From Nocardioides baculatus (GTDB taxonomy: Bacteria; Actinomycetota; Actinomycetes; Propionibacteriales; Nocardioidaceae), in NCBI RefSeq assembly GCF_016735675.1, contig NZ_JAERSG010000003.1, forward strand, positions 434,001 through 498,000: a stretch of 64,000 nt of DNA, given 5' to 3'. Positions 61,473 through 64,000 of the stretch are shown here, one piece after another. Position 1 is the first letter of the stretch; each line of letters starts with the position of its first letter. The translations under genes were made by a program, and so were the position numbers. Under the pieces are notes generated by a model. The model was given only the letters and a program-made list of their open reading frames with translations. It was not told where the DNA came from and ran no database searches.

Positions 61473-63280
61473 CGGACGCGCCTGCGATCGCGGACCACGG
61501 ACTGATCGGCGACCTGCGGACCGCTGCCCTCGTCGCCACCGACGGCACGATCGACTGGTTCTGCCCGGGCCGCTTCGACGGTCCCAGCGTGTTCGGCTCG
61601 TTGCTCGACCCGGACGCCGGCTGCTGGCGCCTCGCGCCGGTCGACGACGGGGCCAGGACCCACCAGTACTACGTCCCCGAGACCAACATCCTCGTCACGC
61701 GCTTCATGACCGAGCACGGTGTCGCCGAGGTGCACGACTTCCTGCCGGTGCGCCGTGCCCACGACCCGGACCACCGGCAGCGTCTGGTCCGGCGTGTCGT
61801 CAACGTCCGTGGCTCGGTCGCGATGTCGATGCGGGTCTCCCCCCGCCCGGAGTACGGGTCGGTGACGCCGACGCTGTCCCAGGACGCGGGCGTGGTGCGG
61901 TTCGCGGACGGCGACGTCGAGCTCGCCCTGTCGAGCACCGTGGAGGTCAGGGTCGAGGACTCGGACGTCCTGGCCGAGCTCGACCTGGGCGAGGGCGAGG
62001 CGGCACTCTTCGTGCTCGAGGTGCTCGAGCCCGGCGAGGACGCGGCGGGCTGCAGCGAGGACGACGTCGACGACCTCTTCGAGAGCACGGCCGCCTTCTG
62101 GCGCACGTGGCTCTCCCAGTGCACCTACACCGGTCGCTGGCGCGAGCGGGTGAACCGCTCGGCGCTGACCCTCAAGCTCCTGTGCCACGAGCCCAGCGGC
62201 GGTATCGTCGCCGCGCCCACGACGAGCCTGCCCGAGGAGATCGGCGGCGAGCGCAACTGGGACTACCGGTTCGTCTGGGTCCGCGACGCGGCCTTCAGCG
62301 TGTACGCCCTCCTCCGGCTCGGCTTCACCGAGGAGGCCGCATCGTTCGTCCGGTGGCTCTCCGAGCGGATGGGCGAGGCCGGCGCCGACGACGACCTCGG
62401 CCCGCTCCGCGTGATGTACGACCTCGACGGCGAGATGCCGCACGAGCGCGAGCTCGACCACCTCGCGGGCTATCGCGACTCGCGCCCCGTCCGCGTCGGC
62501 AACGCGGCCGTCGACCAGCTCCAGCTCGACGTCTACGGCGAGCTCATCGACTCGGTCTACCTCTTCGACAAGCACGGTCGCGGGATCAGCCACGACGCCT
62601 GGCAGGACCTGTGGCGCATCGCCGACTGGCTGATGGACAACTGGGACCGCGACGACGCCGGCATGTGGGAGGTGCGCGGCGAGCCTCGCGCCCACACGAC
62701 CTCGCGGCTGATGTCGTGGGTGGCGGTCGAGCGGATGATGCGCATCGCACGCCGTCGGGGACTGCCCGGCGACCTCACCGAGCTCGCCCGGGTCCGCGAC
62801 GAGATCTACGCGCGGATCATGGAGGACTGCTGGTCCGAGGACCTCCGCGCGTTCGTCAGCCACGTCGGGTCGGACACGCTCGACGCGGGCGTGCTGCTGA
62901 TGCCGATGGTGAAGCTCATCGCCCCCAACGACCCGCGCTTCCTCTCGACCCTGGCCCTCGTCGAGGAGCGGCTCGTCACCGACAGCCTGGTGTTCCGCTA
63001 CGACGCCGAGCGCCTCTCCGACGGGGTCGGGTCCTCGGGCGGGGCCGGCGAGGGCACCTTCTCGCTGTGCTCGTTCTGGTACGTCGAGGCCCTCACCCGC
63101 GTCGGTCGGGTCGACGACGCCCGCCTCGCCCTCGAGAAGATGTTCACCTACGCCAACCACCTCGGGCAGTACGCCGAGCAGGTCGGCCTCAACGGTGAGC
63201 AGCTGGGCAACTTCCCGCAGGCCTTCACCCACCTCAGCATGATCAGCGCGATCCTCAACCTGGACCGCGAGCTCCCCTGA
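61469..63280 (+). CDS. Glycoside hydrolase family 15 protein (glucoamylase/trehalase-like)
   Basis: A 603-residue protein. An N-terminal beta-sandwich (about 1-200) precedes the (alpha/alpha)6 barrel. Catalytic regions are [14 protein letters not shown] near 260, and [16 protein letters not shown] near 525, which holds the second acid. The family covers glucoamylase, glucodextranase and mycobacterial-type trehalase; trehalase is plausible since these proteins are cytoplasmic and lack a signal peptide. GTG at 61469 overlaps the zwf stop; an ATG at 61457 is also in frame. Together the two genes could turn stored sugar into glucose 6-phosphate (after a kinase step) and NADPH. Confidence 0.9.
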   Translation: MTDAPAIADHGLIGDLRTAALVATDGTIDWFCPGRFDGPSVFGSLLDPDAGCWRLAPVDDGARTHQYYVPETNILVTRFMTEHGVAEVHDFLPVRRAHDPDHRQRLVRRVVNVRGSVAMSMRVSPRPEYGSVTPTLSQDAGVVRFADGDVELALSSTVEVRVEDSDVLAELDLGEGEAALFVLEVLEPGEDAAGCSEDDVDDLFESTAAFWRTWLSQCTYTGRWRERVNRSALTLKLLCHEPSGGIVAAPTTSLPEEIGGERNWDYRFVWVRDAAFSVYALLRLGFTEEAASFVRWLSERMGEAGADDDLGPLRVMYDLDGEMPHERELDHLAGYRDSRPVRVGNAAVDQLQLDVYGELIDSVYLFDKHGRGISHDAWQDLWRIADWLMDNWDRDDAGMWEVRGEPRAHTTSRLMSWVAVERMMRIARRRGLPGDLTELARVRDEIYARIMEDCWSEDLRAFVSHVGSDTLDAGVLLMPMVKLIAPNDPRFLSTLALVEERLVTDSLVFRYDAERLSDGVGSSGGAGEGTFSLCSFWYVEALTRVGRVDDARLALEKMFTYANHLGQYAEQVGLNGEQLGNFPQAFTHLSMISAILNLDRELP

Positions 63281-63284
63281 TCGG

Positions 63285-64000
63285 TCAGCCGGAGACCCGG
63301 CCCGTGGCGACGACGGGCCGGTCGGCGCCACCCCCGCGCAGCGCGACGGTGCAGGTGGCCGTGTCGGCCTCGCAGGTCAGGAGGTCCTGGCGGGCGGAGG
63401 TGTCGGTGCTGACCGTCGCCGCCGCGGCGAAGGTGTCGGCATCCAGCCACTGGTAGCCCTGCACACCGTCGTAGGACCCTGGTGCCACCGGCGTCCACGT
63501 GCCTCCCCCGAGGTCGCCCACCACCGTCTCGTAGTGGCTGAGCCCGTCCGGCGGGGACGCCCGCGTCCAGAGCACCGCCCGCTGCCCGTCCGGGGACAGC
63601 GCCCCGCCCGTGCCCGGCACGCCGCGGGTGTCGAGGAGGTCGGGGCCGACCCGCAGCTCCTCGACCTGCGTCATCGTCGTGGACCCGTCGACCTCCTGCG
63701 GCTCGAAGGTGCGCGCCACCTGGAGGATCTCGCCCTCCTCGACCTGCAGCACCTGGACATCGACGCCGTCCGGAGCGGGCAGGAGCACAGGGTCCTCGCC
63801 GTCGAGCACGTCCCAGGCCAGCACGCCCCGCGCGTCGGAGAGGTAGACGGTGCGACCGTCGACGGCCGCGATGTCGGCACCTGCGGCGTCCACGCTGCCG
63901 GGTTCGGCTGCGACCGGCTCGCCGGGGAGGTCCGCGACGGGGACGTCCGTACGGTCGCCGGTGGCGAGGTCGAGCACGCTCACCGTGCCGCCGTCGGCCG
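63285..64000 (-). CDS. Beta-propeller-like protein, partial (N-terminus beyond window edge)
   Basis: The frame runs open to the right edge of the window, so the GTG at 63983 need not be the start. The 238 visible codons show repeating short beta-strand units (ADGGTVSVLDL, TVYLSDARGVLAWDVLDG, GGALSPDGQRAVLWTR) typical of WD40-like or TolB-like propellers, and end CTVALRGGGADRPVVATGRVSG. One pair of cysteines near the C-terminus suggests an exported or surface location. No catalytic motif is visible. It converges on the GH15 gene. Confidence 0.7.
   Translation of the reverse strand, partial: ADGGTVSVLDLATGDRTDVPVADLPGEPVAAEPGSVDAAGADIAAVDGRTVYLSDARGVLAWDVLDGEDPVLLPAPDGVDVQVLQVEEGEILQVARTFEPQEVDGSTTMTQVEELRVGPDLLDTRGVPGTGGALSPDGQRAVLWTRASPPDGLSHYETVVGDLGGGTWTPVAPGSYDGVQGYQWLDADTFAAAATVSTDTSARQDLLTCEADTATCTVALRGGGADRPVVATGRVSG

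Noticed and set aside
1..64000. CRISPR arrays, rRNA genes or prophage structural genes
   Set aside because: No regularly spaced repeats, rRNA-like sequence or phage head/tail genes were seen.

Overview
This is a chromosomal window from a high-GC actinobacterium, most likely Nocardioides or a close relative in Propionibacteriales. The signs are very high third-position GC with many GTG and TTG starts, mycothiol chemistry (a mycothione reductase and a mycothiol-dependent maleylpyruvate-isomerase-type enzyme), a GlnR-type operator, a DevR/DosR-type regulator, and actinobacterial families such as DUF4191, DUF6328 and ANTAR proteins. A strong recurring feature is leaderless transcription: more than fifteen genes have a TANNNT -10 hexamer 5 to 9 nt before the start codon and no Shine-Dalgarno sequence.

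Layout. 1-23 kb is core housekeeping DNA, mainly on the minus strand: ftsK (cut by the window edge), an orphan GAF-GAF histidine kinase, rnj and dapA, a small GntR/folA/thyA operon, a methyltransferase, gcvT and small conserved proteins. Interspersed are a secreted S8 protease, a secreted zinc metalloprotease and plus-strand genes including pepA. 22.6-26 kb holds lpdA and sucB (E3 and two-lipoyl E2 of 2-oxoacid dehydrogenase). 26-39 kb contains a fused ABC exporter, an SDR epimerase, and lipB and lipA. These two lipoate genes, which supply the lipoyl groups of SucB, are separated by 5.8 kb holding a PaoABC-type molybdenum aldehyde oxidoreductase operon and a two-gene ABC transporter. 39-42.2 kb has RDD and lipoprotein genes and glnA behind a near-perfect four-part GlnR operator.

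42.2-55 kb is an accessory and decay zone. An ISL3-family element with a frameshifted transposase, a tRNA-Thr 3' fragment with its terminator, a monooxygenase/GlxA-type regulator pair and a second ISL3 end are all enclosed by one exact 8-bp target duplication (42490-42497 and 46156-46163), so the 3.66-kb block behaves as a composite insertion. Next to it lie two back-to-back gene fragments, a GNAT gene, three ANTAR genes (one interrupted by an in-frame stop), a TM-helix channel-like protein, a DUF6328 protein, an internally deleted small-protein gene, a class II UvrA and an AraC fragment.

55-64 kb is a redox/carbon block headed by a DevR-like regulator. It contains a zinc alcohol dehydrogenase, an acetyl-CoA hydrolase/transferase, mycothione reductase, glucose-6-phosphate dehydrogenase and a GH15 glycosidase. 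GGGAC-type DevR-like sites lie upstream of the dehydrogenase and the acetyl-CoA gene, suggesting a hypoxia or energy-stress regulon. The window ends inside a minus-strand beta-propeller-like protein gene.
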